Below are positions 18,628-28,021 of a stretch of 64,000 bases of DNA, one piece after another. A program made the position numbers and the translations under genes. The DNA is taken from positions 301,422 through 365,421 of the forward strand of contig NZ_LMSD01000041.1 of the NCBI RefSeq assembly GCF_001428045.1, in the 5' to 3' direction. The DNA is from Paenibacillus sp. Soil750 (GTDB taxonomy: Bacteria; Bacillota; Bacilli; Paenibacillales; NBRC-103111). The notes beneath the pieces are model-generated. The model was given only the letters and a program-made list of their open reading frames with translations. It was not told where the DNA came from and made no database searches. Position 1 is the stretch's first letter, and the number at the start of each line of letters is the position of its first letter.

Positions 18628-19641
18628 ATGAAGCAAATTCTGATTGTAGACGACGAACCGCTTATTCTAAAAGGTATGGTTATTATGCTGAAGCAGCATT
18701 CGCATACATTTGATTCGATACGCACAGCTAGCAATGGTGTAAAGGCACTGCAAATGATCGAGGAATCGATGCCGCAGCTGCTTTTTACAGATATCCGAAT
18801 GCCGAAAATGGATGGGCTGGAGCTGTGTAAGCAGGTGCATGAGAAATATCCACTGATCCAAAAGGTCATTATTTCGGGTTATGGTGACTTCGAATATGCT
18901 CAGGCTGGTATGTCCTATGGGGTCAAAGAATATTTATTGAAACCGTTTACGCCGGTCAAAATCCATGATCTGCTGACGAAGCTGGTTTCGCAGAGCGGTC
19001 ATGCCATTTTATCCATTTCCAAGTATGAGGATTGGATTGAGAAAATTGTAGAGGCCATCTGGACGCTGCGGATTGATGCGGTAGAGGCGCATTTGGAGGA
19101 ATTGCGATTGTATTGCATGTCAGCTTCCTCCTCGGATTCCGAGTTCATTCAGCTGCTGCAGGACTGCCTGCCCATGCTCAAGAAGCGACTCTCTCTTCGC
19201 AGTTTTCAGCCCAAAACCGAAGAAATGACCGATACAACAGATATGATGGCTTACTTCCTGCAGCTTCAGGAGCAAATCATGAAGATGATCGATGAGCTGG
19301 CGCTGCAACGAGGTGGTCAGGATCTCATGCAGAAAGCGAAAATTTACATGGATGCCAACATCACGAATAGTCTCTCCCTAGAGGACGTTGCTGAGTATCT
19401 CGGGATTACACCTCCTTACTTGAGTTTGCTGTTCAAGAAGGTGTTCAAGGAAACCTTTGTACAATATCGCATCACGAAACGAATTGAGCTAGCGAAGCGG
19501 ATGCTGGAGATGCCTCATTACAGGACGAACGATATCGCTTATGAGATCGGCTATGAGAACTACCCGCATTTTTCCCGGATGTTCAAAAAAGTCACAGGCC
19601 TCTCACCGCTTGAATACCGGCATATGATGGGGATCAAATGA
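18628..19641 (+). CDS. YesN-type response regulator (REC + AraC HTH)
   Basis: This 337-residue protein has an N-terminal receiver domain (acidic pocket VDDEP, phospho-acceptor Asp55 in LLFTDIRMPKMDG, Lys in YLLKPF), a linker, and a C-terminal AraC-type double helix-turn-helix (LSLEDVAEYLGITPPYLSLL, TNDIAYEIGYENYPHFSRMF). AAGGAGGG upstream of ATG 18628 fixes the start; the frame's earlier ATG at 18556 overlaps the terminator. The gene overlaps the next one by four bases (ATGA), so it is translationally coupled to its kinase. It likely activates the importer and lyase genes around it. Confidence 0.93.
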   Translation: MKQILIVDDEPLILKGMVIMLKQHSHTFDSIRTASNGVKALQMIEESMPQLLFTDIRMPKMDGLELCKQVHEKYPLIQKVIISGYGDFEYAQAGMSYGVKEYLLKPFTPVKIHDLLTKLVSQSGHAILSISKYEDWIEKIVEAIWTLRIDAVEAHLEELRLYCMSASSSDSEFIQLLQDCLPMLKKRLSLRSFQPKTEEMTDTTDMMAYFLQLQEQIMKMIDELALQRGGQDLMQKAKIYMDANITNSLSLEDVAEYLGITPPYLSLLFKKVFKETFVQYRITKRIELAKRMLEMPHYRTNDIAYEIGYENYPHFSRMFKKVTGLSPLEYRHMMGIK

Positions 19642-21446
19642 TGAAGCCATCGTTAGCTCGCAGCATTTTCGCCTATGTGGCCGCCATTGTTCTGATCACC
19701 GTCATGTCGATCGGTTTCTCCTCTTACTATATCTCCTCGAACAAATTGAAGGAGCAAACGGAGCAGCACTTGACGGAAATTGTATCGAACGCGGTCAACC
19801 ATACGGATTTATATTTGAAAAATTATGAGCGCGCGCATTTGTCGCTTTTTACCAATAGTTCGGTTAAAAAGTTCCTAGACGACCCGCCAACAGGCGATTA
19901 CGAGTATTATCAGTTCACAGACAACTTGATGGATAACGTCATTAATCCGCTTTTTATTAAGTCTCCGGAGATTATGACCGTCTACTTGGCCGATTATAAC
20001 GATCATTGGGTGTATTATGAGAATCCGGCGTTGAAGCCGATTGTTGATCCGGTGCCTGCTTTTACAATGGAAGAGTTGGACAAAGAGACAGATGCGCTCG
20101 GCAACATGACCATTATTAGCAACAGTGTATTCTCGGAGAGCAATAACCAATTCATCACGTTGGCTCGGAAAATTCATGGTGAAGTGTTCAATGAGTTTAA
20201 GGGAATTTTGGCCATCGAAATTAAGGCAGACGAGTTCGCAACCTTGTGGAAGGGAATCAATTTGGGGCCGAGTGGTTTTTTTGCCATTGTCGATAATGAC
20301 GGGCGCATCGTGTATCATCCCGACAAGCAGCACATCGGTACTACGGTGAACAAGGCGCTGATGGCGAAAATAGAAGGGAATGACTTGAAATCCTTCAAGG
20401 ATTCCTCGTTTGGGGAAGAGCGTATGGTCGTCAGCTCGAAGTCAGCTTATACGGGCTGGAACCTCATGGTGTCGATTCCGACGGCAGATATTAATCGGCC
20501 ACTATCGAGCATTCGATACTCCTCCTTCTGGGTAGGCGGTATTACACTGCTGTTAGCATTACTGTTATCCTATCGATTTGGTCGCAACATTACGAAGCCG
20601 ATTCAAATATTGAAAAATGGCATGCGCCAAACGGAAAAAGGAAACTGGGTGAAAATCCCCCAGCTGCAAACGAATAATGAGCTGGATGAGTTGATCCAGC
20701 GCTACAATTTGATGGTCGTCTCGCTGTCGGAATTAATGGACACCTTGTATCGAACGGAGCTCAGCAAGAAGGACGCTGAATTGGAGCGACAGAAGGCCGA
20801 GCTGCAATCGCTGCAGCTGCAAATCAATCCGCATTTTCTATACAATACGTTGGAAAATATTATCGTCTACGCCGTCATTCAGCAATCCACTGAAATTACA
20901 GAGATTGTGGATGCGATAGCTACCATGTTCCGTTACTCGGTGCAGACGCATATCGAAGAGACAGCCATTGTCAATGAACTCAAGCATGTGCTGAACTATA
21001 TGACGATCATGAAGCACAGGGTGGGGCGGGAGTTCGAGCTAGACGTAAGAATACCGCCGGAATTCTTTTTGAAGAAGACGGCGCGTTTAACGTTGCAGCC
21101 ATTGATCGAAAATATTTTTCAGCACGGATTCGCCGATGGGATCGAGGAGCATCACTATATTCGGCTGGATGCGTGGGCTCAGGACGATGATCTGATTATC
21201 GTCCTTGAGGATAACGGCGTCGGGATGACGCCCGAGCATCTCGCTTCGCTAAACAAGCAGCTGAGCGCCAATCAATTGGCGGAAGCGAAGCTGCATAAAG
21301 GCGCCGGCAACAGTGGCGGCATCGGCATGATGAACGTACATCGCCGCATCCAGCTGGTGTTCGGCGAGCAGTACGGCCTGAGCATAGCGAGCGAGCTCGG
21401 CGTTGGTACGCGGATCTATATTCGGTTTCCGAATATAGGGACGTGA
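19638..21446 (+). CDS. YesM-type sensor histidine kinase
   Basis: This 602-residue membrane kinase has a TM helix near the N-terminus, an extracytoplasmic Cache-like sensor (about 35-280), a second TM (about 290-310), HAMP, then the His_kinase segment with phospho-acceptor in LQINPHFLYNTLENII and the ATPase domain (N box ENIFQHGF, G1 LEDNGVGM, G2 SGGIGMMNVHRR). It presumably senses an extracellular saccharide or the loaded binding protein and phosphorylates the response regulator whose gene it overlaps. The response regulator precedes the kinase here; the YesN gene at 37724 has the same order with its kinase. Confidence 0.93.
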   Translation: MMKPSLARSIFAYVAAIVLITVMSIGFSSYYISSNKLKEQTEQHLTEIVSNAVNHTDLYLKNYERAHLSLFTNSSVKKFLDDPPTGDYEYYQFTDNLMDNVINPLFIKSPEIMTVYLADYNDHWVYYENPALKPIVDPVPAFTMEELDKETDALGNMTIISNSVFSESNNQFITLARKIHGEVFNEFKGILAIEIKADEFATLWKGINLGPSGFFAIVDNDGRIVYHPDKQHIGTTVNKALMAKIEGNDLKSFKDSSFGEERMVVSSKSAYTGWNLMVSIPTADINRPLSSIRYSSFWVGGITLLLALLLSYRFGRNITKPIQILKNGMRQTEKGNWVKIPQLQTNNELDELIQRYNLMVVSLSELMDTLYRTELSKKDAELERQKAELQSLQLQINPHFLYNTLENIIVYAVIQQSTEITEIVDAIATMFRYSVQTHIEETAIVNELKHVLNYMTIMKHRVGREFELDVRIPPEFFLKKTARLTLQPLIENIFQHGFADGIEEHHYIRLDAWAQDDDLIIVLEDNGVGMTPEHLASLNKQLSANQLAEAKLHKGAGNSGGIGMMNVHRRIQLVFGEQYGLSIASELGVGTRIYIRFPNIGT

Positions 21447-21513
21447 GGGTGAAGGGGGGCAGCAGGCTGTTCAGGCTTGGCCTTAACAAAGGCTTATTAA
21501 GCCTGCTTAGCCG

Positions 21514-21577
21514 AGCAGCCCAGCAACTCAGCAACTCAGCAACTCAACAACACAGCACCCCAGCACCCCAGCCCCCC
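21514..21577. repeat. Eight tandem octamers
   Basis: AGCAGCCC, three AGCAACTC, AACAACAC, two AGCACCCC and AGCCCCCC follow each other exactly every eight bases, just after the kinase stop and just before its terminator. The tract looks like replication-slippage DNA and is non-coding. Confidence 0.7.
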
Positions 21578-21584
21578 CCATCCC

Positions 21585-21618
21585 AAAGCCTTGCCCCCAC
21601 ACGGGAGCGGGGCTTTTT
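21585..21618 (+). terminator. Terminator after the sensor kinase gene
   Basis: AAAGCCTTGC pairs with GCGGGGCTTT (two G-U pairs), followed by a T-run. It closes the importer/regulator unit before the PL6 lyase gene. Confidence 0.65.
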
Positions 21619-21636
21619 GCTGCATCCTTCCCCCAA

Positions 21637-21766
21637 GGGGAACGAGGGTGCGCTATTCCGGGTAAAACAGACTTTATCTAGCCGGAAGGGAACGAGGATG
21701 CGCTATTCTCCAAAAAACCATCATACTCACACGTAAACGTTGTAAATAGCGCACTGACGTTCCCCT
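21637..21766. repeat. Three-copy repeat GGGAACGnnnnTGCGCTATT, one copy inverted
   Basis: Copies are at 21637-21659 and 21688-21709 (direct) and 21744-21766 (inverted). Each reads GGGGAACG or GGGAACG, then four variable bases, then TGCGCTATT. The set fills the gap upstream of the PL6 gene, so it is either a mobile-type palindromic repeat or a regulatory array. Nothing else of note is seen in this 349-base gap apart from the octamers and the terminator. Confidence 0.6.
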
Positions 21767-21795
21767 CACCTTCGCATGATGGTGAATTTATATTT

Positions 21796-24700
21796 ATGAA
21801 TGACATGATGGTTAGGAAACGGAAGCTTTTGAGTGGCATGTTATCTGTACTATTGCTGTTATCCCTGTGTCTGGCCATCATCCCTTCACCTGCAGCTTCA
21901 GCAGCAGGATTGCCGTTAACGGAGGACTTCGAAAGCTACGGCAACGCAACATCCGGTTACACCCCACCAGTTGGGAGCACTTCGACGAGCACCCAGCCAT
22001 GGAAAACTGTCGTCGGCGGCAGCACGAGCTGGTCCATGGGCGAGGAAGCCGCATCCGGTGGAGCGACACAGAATCATTTTCTTAGACAGACGGATGCAAC
22101 CACAGGTGTCACGTATGTCATAACGAATGACCAGTGGGGCGCTGCGACGCCAGCGATTCAGACAACCGACATCACTTTATCAGGTAAACTCAAAGTGACT
22201 GGCGCCAACAGCACGTATGCTGGAGTCGTTGCCAGATACTCAGGCAGCGGAACGACGGCTACGTATTACCGTTTTACCTTGAAGAAGAACTCATCCAGCT
22301 ATCAGTTTTATCTTGAAAAAGTAACAGGCAACACGAAGGTAAGCGTGCCCCAAACGACAGGGACCCCGAACGCTAGCGGTGTTTCCGTCACGAACACGAC
22401 GTTGAGCACATCTTTCGATAGTCTCGGCTACTTGCCTGTTAAGCTGCAAGTGATCCAAAATACGGATGGCAGTCTAACGCTCCAAGGTTACTATGGCAGC
22501 ACGCTCATCCTCTCGGGAACAGACACGACCCCATACACATCCGGTCAAGTCGGTGTGTACAGTTATGCGGGCGCGACAGCGTTTGACGATATCCAAGTGG
22601 AACTCAAAACAGCCAAAGAAGACTTCGAAAGCTATGGCAATGCCACAAGCGGCTATACGTCACCAGTTGGCAGCGCTTCCACCAGCACTCAGCCTTGGAA
22701 GATCGTTGTCGGTGGAAGCACAAGCTGGCAAATGGGGGAAGAGACCGCCGCAGTCGGGCTCAATCACTTCCTCAAACAAACGGACACCACAACAGGTGTC
22801 ACGTATGTCCTAACGAATGATCAGTGGGGAGCAACGGCTCCTGCAATCCAGACGGGTGACCTCGCGCTAACAGGTAAGCTAAAAGTGACTGGCGCGAACA
22901 GCACCTACGCTGGACTCGTCGCCAGATACTCAGGCAGCGGCGCAACGGCGACGTATTACCGGTTTACGATGAAGAAAAACTCATCCAGCTATCAGTTTTA
23001 TTTGGAAAAGGTGACAGGCAGCTCGAAGACCAGCGTGCCGCAAACGGCAGGAACACCGAACGCTAGCGGTGTCTCCGTTACGAACACGACGCTGAGCACC
23101 TCCTTCGACAGTCTAGGCTACTTACCTATGAAGCTTCAAACGACTCAGAACACGGATGGCAGCCTGAAGCTTGAAGGCTACTACGGCAGTACACTTGTCC
23201 TCTCAGGAACAGACACAACACCGTATACAACGGGTCAAGTCGGTCTTTATAGTTATGCGGGTGCGACGGCATTTGACGATGTAACAGCAACGGCAACAAG
23301 TGGATCGACACCATCCCCGACAGTACCGAATGCGCCGACGAACGTAACGACGTCCCTACCTAGCACAGGTGCCGTGAACGTCGCATGGACAGCTTCGGCT
23401 ACAGCAATTGGCTATAACGTGAAGATGGCGTCCAGTGGGAGTGGACCTTTCACTTCGGTGAACACCACTGCGATCTCAGCGACAAACTATACAGTAACTG
23501 GCTTAACGGTTGGTCAGACCTACTATTTCGTCGTTAGTGCTGTGAATACAGCGGGTGAAGGTTCAAATAGCACGCCAGCTATATCAGCGGTACCGCAAAC
23601 CATTGCGAACCCACCTGTCTCTGTAAGCAACTCAACCCAGCTCGCGCAAGCCATTAATGCAGCAAACCCAGGTACTGTGATTGAGCTAGAGAATGGGAAC
23701 TATGCTTCCTTTAGCATCACAGGCAAACATGGCGATGCCAGCAATCCTATCGTGATCAAAGCGAAGAATAAAGGGATGGCCGTTTTCAATGCCGGTCCGA
23801 TCAAATTCACAGACAGCTCCTACATCACCATCCAAGATATGACGTTCGTCATGGACAGTACAGCCTCGAACTGGATTCGAATCACAGGTTGTAACCATAT
23901 GCGGATCACGAACAATTATTTTCACTCACCAAGCTCAGCGACAGATGCGACCAAATCAAGCTGGGTGTATATCGACGGATGGAGCTCGCATCACAACCAA
24001 GTGGACCACAATTTGATGGAAAATAAAAAGGATCGCGGGAAGTTTATTCTCTTCGACGGCAACCGAGACACCGTAGCGGCTACGTACGAAATTACCCAGT
24101 ACGATGTGGTGGAGTACAATATTTTCCGCAATACGCTGCCTCGTCAGGAAAATGAATCTGAGGGAATCCGCCTCGGTGTGACGGATTTGGTGCATCTGAA
24201 TGCGTACGCGACGATTCAGTACAACATTTTCGACCATGTGGATAGTGACCCTGAATATGTCTCTGTCAAAAGCGGCGGCAATGTCATTCGCTACAACTAT
24301 TTTATTGAATCCTTAGGCGAAGTATCCCTTAGATCGGGCAACGGTTCTAGCGTCTATGGGAACATGTTTATTGGAAATGGTCGTGAATTACTTCCAACCA
24401 ACCCAGAAAGCCGAACGTTAGGTACAGGTGGTGTGCGGGTTTACGGTCAGAATCACAAGGTGTATAACAATTATTTTCAAGGGCTAACAGGGACGGAGTG
24501 GGATGCGACGATTGCCCTCACTACAGGCGATAACGATAATTTGACGCAGCCGATCCCAAGCAATAATCACTACATTGCCAAGAATATCATGATCGCAAAC
24601 AACACACTCGTGGATAATAAAAGCGGGATTGAGCTGGGATTTGTGCGTTACGGCATGGCTCCGCAGAATGTAACTTTTGCCAATAATGTGGTGGTTGGTG

Positions 24701-26139
24701 GTCAGCAAGAATTAATTAAAATCATGACGCCTATTCCAGGCTTGAGCTGGTCTGGCAATATCATGTTCCCACAGCAAGGGGTGCTCCTAATTACGGGGAA
24801 TTCGGCTGCACTTACGGAATCAGAAGTGAAAGTTGCTTATCCGATGATGAAAGAAGCGGTGTTGAATTTGAGTCCGACGGACTACGCATGGCTTTGGACT
24901 TCAAGTGAGTATGACAGACTTAGAACGATTTCTTATAAAAAGCTTGCAGCTAACAGCCCAGCGATCAATAGCTCGGTCGGCAATTATGGCAGTGGCGGCG
25001 CACTGTCCTTCGTGACGGAAGATGTAGAGCACGAAGTGAGAGCGGGTGTTCCCGATGTCGGAGCAGATGAGTACACCGCTGATCTCCTGACAGATCTCAC
25101 GGCACCAAGCTGGAGCTCAGGCACACCGTTATCACTTGGAACCGTGACTCCGCGTCAAGTAACGTTGAACTGGCCAGTGGCAAATGATGATACAAACATC
25201 GTTGGTTATCGTATTTATCGGAACGGCGTTCTGTACGATACTACTTTTGGAAATAAGACCTCGTATACCGCAACTGAACTTCAGCCAGGAACGTCGTACA
25301 TGTTCAAAGTTGAAGCGATGGATCAAGCGAATCGAACAACGGCAAGCAATACCGTAACAGCGGTTACGCCTGCTATGACAAGCATTACGATCTCAGGTGT
25401 ACCTGCGAGTATCGCGCTCGGCGGTGGAGTGAAGCAGCTTCTAGTGACCGCCCACTTCGCAGATGCCTCAACGGAAGACGTCACTGGGGCAGGTGCTACT
25501 TTTACAAGTAGTCAGGCAAGTAGTGTGTCGATATCGGGCAGCGGCGGTATTACCGGCGTTGGTTTAGGAAGTGCTACTGTATCGGCAACCTATAATGGAT
25601 TCACATCTTCCGCTATGACCATCACGGTAAAAACACCATCACAAACAACGAAGGTTGTGGATGCAGATACGTATGTGGATAGCGTTACATCGACTAATGC
25701 CAATACGAACTACAGTACAACGACAACCATGCTCATTCAGACAGATGGCGGGAAGCAGGCGGGTTACATGAAAGTAACTATCCCAACATTATCAGGTACC
25801 GTCGATACGGTTCAGCTGCGATTATATGTTGCGAGTGCACAAGCTGGCGCTGATATACTGCTCCATGGGATTGCCACGGATAGCTGGGATCCAACGCTTA
25901 TCACTGCGGCGAATCAGCCAGCAAGAGCATTTACCGATGTGGATGCAGGCGACCTTCCTGTGACCGCTGGTAGCTACGTGACGTTTGACGTAACGAAGTA
26001 TGTTCAGACCCAAAGCGATGGCACACTCAGCTTCCGACTAACAATGGTGTCGGACGACAATCCGGCTACGGTATATACCAGAGAATATACGGACATTAAC
26101 AAGGCACCAACCCTTATTTTTACAACCATTACCCCGTAA
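21796..26139 (+). CDS. Giant secreted PL6 polysaccharide lyase (chondroitinase B/alginate lyase family)
   Basis: This 1447-residue exported protein has a signal peptide (about 1-37) and two near-identical beta-sandwich modules (about 38-275 and 276-495). An FN3 domain (about 510-600) and a right-handed beta-helix PL6 domain (about 605-1095) follow, then a second FN3 (about 1100-1190), a Big_2 Ig-like domain (about 1195-1280) and a C-terminal DNRLRE/CBM96-like module (about 1285-1447). The PL6 catalytic pair is recognisable as Lys825 (VSVKSGGN) and Arg846 (SLRSGNGS); their 21-residue spacing equals that of Lys250/Arg271 in chondroitinase B. It should cleave a uronic-acid polymer (alginate or dermatan-like) outside the cell. 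The start has only a weak GGTGA site. Confidence 0.88.
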   Translation: MNDMMVRKRKLLSGMLSVLLLLSLCLAIIPSPAASAAGLPLTEDFESYGNATSGYTPPVGSTSTSTQPWKTVVGGSTSWSMGEEAASGGATQNHFLRQTDATTGVTYVITNDQWGAATPAIQTTDITLSGKLKVTGANSTYAGVVARYSGSGTTATYYRFTLKKNSSSYQFYLEKVTGNTKVSVPQTTGTPNASGVSVTNTTLSTSFDSLGYLPVKLQVIQNTDGSLTLQGYYGSTLILSGTDTTPYTSGQVGVYSYAGATAFDDIQVELKTAKEDFESYGNATSGYTSPVGSASTSTQPWKIVVGGSTSWQMGEETAAVGLNHFLKQTDTTTGVTYVLTNDQWGATAPAIQTGDLALTGKLKVTGANSTYAGLVARYSGSGATATYYRFTMKKNSSSYQFYLEKVTGSSKTSVPQTAGTPNASGVSVTNTTLSTSFDSLGYLPMKLQTTQNTDGSLKLEGYYGSTLVLSGTDTTPYTTGQVGLYSYAGATAFDDVTATATSGSTPSPTVPNAPTNVTTSLPSTGAVNVAWTASATAIGYNVKMASSGSGPFTSVNTTAISATNYTVTGLTVGQTYYFVVSAVNTAGEGSNSTPAISAVPQTIANPPVSVSNSTQLAQAINAANPGTVIELENGNYASFSITGKHGDASNPIVIKAKNKGMAVFNAGPIKFTDSSYITIQDMTFVMDSTASNWIRITGCNHMRITNNYFHSPSSATDATKSSWVYIDGWSSHHNQVDHNLMENKKDRGKFILFDGNRDTVAATYEITQYDVVEYNIFRNTLPRQENESEGIRLGVTDLVHLNAYATIQYNIFDHVDSDPEYVSVKSGGNVIRYNYFIESLGEVSLRSGNGSSVYGNMFIGNGRELLPTNPESRTLGTGGVRVYGQNHKVYNNYFQGLTGTEWDATIALTTGDNDNLTQPIPSNNHYIAKNIMIANNTLVDNKSGIELGFVRYGMAPQNVTFANNVVVGGQQELIKIMTPIPGLSWSGNIMFPQQGVLLITGNSAALTESEVKVAYPMMKEAVLNLSPTDYAWLWTSSEYDRLRTISYKKLAANSPAINSSVGNYGSGGALSFVTEDVEHEVRAGVPDVGADEYTADLLTDLTAPSWSSGTPLSLGTVTPRQVTLNWPVANDDTNIVGYRIYRNGVLYDTTFGNKTSYTATELQPGTSYMFKVEAMDQANRTTASNTVTAVTPAMTSITISGVPASIALGGGVKQLLVTAHFADASTEDVTGAGATFTSSQASSVSISGSGGITGVGLGSATVSATYNGFTSSAMTITVKTPSQTTKVVDADTYVDSVTSTNANTNYSTTTTMLIQTDGGKQAGYMKVTIPTLSGTVDTVQLRLYVASAQAGADILLHGIATDSWDPTLITAANQPARAFTDVDAGDLPVTAGSYVTFDVTKYVQTQSDGTLSFRLTMVSDDNPATVYTREYTDINKAPTLIFTTITP

Positions 26140-26172
26140 TTCAAACATAGAGAGAAAGCGTGGAGAGAAGCG

Positions 26173-27210
26173 ATGCTGGAGAATGTGGCGTTTCATAATA
26201 CAGCGGAATTGGAATCGAGATTGTATCTACCTGGTCTTAGGTTGCAGAGGTTTCCCAAGCAGGTCCGCGAATCGCTAACCGAAAAAGGCCGAACCAAAGC
26301 TGCTGAATCTAGTGGCTGTGAGATACGATTTGTGACAGAGGCTGCGAACATCAGAGTGACGATGGCTGCGCAAGAAAAGGATGGACGTGTACTCGTTTTC
26401 AGAGGCGATTTATTCCATGCTGCGTATGACTTGAAGGCTGGTGTCGTTACCACTTTACAATTGGAAGCACCAGAAAGATTTGCTGAGGTACCGCCTGCGT
26501 TACTAGATAATGTCGCGTTCTCTTCCAAAGTGTGGCGTATCTATTGCGGCCGGTTTACAGCGATCTTTTATGACATAGATGCTTATGGCTTTGCGATTAG
26601 GCCACCTGATCGTCAGGAAATACCGAGGTTGACCATGCTTGCTTACGGTTCGTCGATTACACAAGGGGCAGGCGCTTTGAGTCATTATAATGGGTATGTC
26701 CAGCAGACGGCACGCCGTCTTGGTACGGATGTGTTGAATCTAGGACTCAGCGGGTCTTGCTATTGTGAGCCGGAGCTGGCCGATCATTTGGCGGAGCGGG
26801 AGGATTGGGATTTGGCCTATTTGGAACTGGGCGTCAATATGAGAGGAACCGTGAGCACCGAGGAATTTCAGCATCGCGCGACTTATTTATTGGATGGGAT
26901 CATCCGAAATCACCCTACTAAACCGATTCTTGTGACAACGATATATCCAAATCGGGCAACGTATTTTCATGATTCGGCACATCCGTTTAGTGTGGCTGAA
27001 AAGCAATTTAATGATGTGTTAAAACGGTACGTTGAGAGTCGTGAGCATGCAAATTTGACCCTGTTAGATGGGGCGCAGATCATGATTGATTTTACCTCTT
27101 TGACAAGTGATTTGATTCATCCTTCGGATTATGGACATAGTCGGATGGCGGAGCAATTGGCTGGGTTTTTACGACCTTCTGTGGATAAGTTACGTGCTGC
27201 ACAAGGTTGA
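26173..27210 (+). CDS. SGNH/GDSL-type esterase
   Basis: The 345-residue protein has an N-terminal beta-rich domain (about 1-150) and an SGNH hydrolase domain with the nucleophile motif YGSSITQGAG, the Gly and Asn blocks (LGLSGSCYCEPE, LELGVNMRG) and the terminal Asp-His pair (LIHPSDYGH). There is no signal peptide, so it acts in the cytoplasm. GGAGAGAAG precedes the ATG. It lies between the secreted PL6 lyase and an SDR gene, so it probably removes acetyl or other ester groups from imported uronic-acid oligosaccharides. That substrate is inferred from the neighbours. Confidence 0.87.
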   Translation: MLENVAFHNTAELESRLYLPGLRLQRFPKQVRESLTEKGRTKAAESSGCEIRFVTEAANIRVTMAAQEKDGRVLVFRGDLFHAAYDLKAGVVTTLQLEAPERFAEVPPALLDNVAFSSKVWRIYCGRFTAIFYDIDAYGFAIRPPDRQEIPRLTMLAYGSSITQGAGALSHYNGYVQQTARRLGTDVLNLGLSGSCYCEPELADHLAEREDWDLAYLELGVNMRGTVSTEEFQHRATYLLDGIIRNHPTKPILVTTIYPNRATYFHDSAHPFSVAEKQFNDVLKRYVESREHANLTLLDGAQIMIDFTSLTSDLIHPSDYGHSRMAEQLAGFLRPSVDKLRAAQG

Positions 27211-27250
27211 TCAACATATAAAAAGGTATTCAATAGGAGGCAGAAATCAT

Positions 27251-28021
27251 ATGAATGGAATTAATTTTACTGGGAAAATTGCGCTTGTTACAGGATCAAA
27301 TGCGGGGATTGGACGGGCGATTGCTCTGGCTTTGGCTGCAAATGGGGCAAAGGTTGGCGTGAATTGTCTATCTAACATAGCTCAGGGCGAAGAAACGGTG
27401 GCGGCTATTCGTGCGGCAGGCGGGGAGGCCATTCTTGTGCAAGCGGATGTGACAGATCCCGAGCAAATTAACCGGCTTGTGAATGAGGTTGAGCAGGCTT
27501 TTGGCGGCTCCATCGATATTCTGGTGAATAACGCGGGTCATTTGGTACAGCGAGTGCCGAACGCAGAGATGACCGAGGATATGTATGAACGCATCATGAA
27601 TGTGAATTTGAAAAGTACGGTGTTTATGTGCAAAAGAGTGCTGCCCGGCATGAAAGCCAAAGGTGCCGGCCGCATTATTAATATGTCATCGGTTGCTGCC
27701 TATAACGGCGGTGGACCTGGTTCTAGCATTTATGCGGCTAGCAAAGCTGCTGTGATGGCGTACTCAAAGGGGCTGGCGAAGGAAGTAGCGGCAAGCGGCA
27801 TCACTGTAAATAACGTGTCACCTGGTTTTATCGGCAACACGATGTTCCACGCCACTTTCACGAGTGACGCAGCGCGTCAGGCTACCATCGGTGGCATTCC
27901 GCTTGGGCGCGAAGGCACACCAGAGGATGTGGCTGGTGCAGTTCTGTATTTGGCATCTGAGCTAGCTGGCTACCTAACGGGGGAAACAATTGAGGTTAAC
28001 GGCGGGATGATGATGCGATGA
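27251..28021 (+). CDS. Short-chain dehydrogenase/reductase, possibly a DEH reductase
   Basis: This 256-residue classical SDR has the cofactor motif TGSNAGIGR, NNAG, catalytic Ser in INMSSVAAY, and Tyr161-x3-Lys165 in YAASK. AATAGGAGG upstream of ATG 27251 marks the start; the frame extends back inside the esterase gene without a ribosome binding site. It overlaps the next gene by four bases. In alginate pathways an SDR of this kind reduces the lyase end product 4-deoxy-L-erythro-5-hexoseulose uronate to 2-keto-3-deoxygluconate. The surrounding PL6 and heparinase-type lyase genes make that role plausible but do not prove it. Confidence 0.9.
   Translation: MNGINFTGKIALVTGSNAGIGRAIALALAANGAKVGVNCLSNIAQGEETVAAIRAAGGEAILVQADVTDPEQINRLVNEVEQAFGGSIDILVNNAGHLVQRVPNAEMTEDMYERIMNVNLKSTVFMCKRVLPGMKAKGAGRIINMSSVAAYNGGGPGSSIYAASKAAVMAYSKGLAKEVAASGITVNNVSPGFIGNTMFHATFTSDAARQATIGGIPLGREGTPEDVAGAVLYLASELAGYLTGETIEVNGGMMMR

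Noticed and set aside
21443..21736. 97-codon frame over the octamer array
   Set aside because: The translation is low-complexity (Ser/Gln/Asn/Pro), runs through a terminator and repeat copies, and has no family match I recognise.
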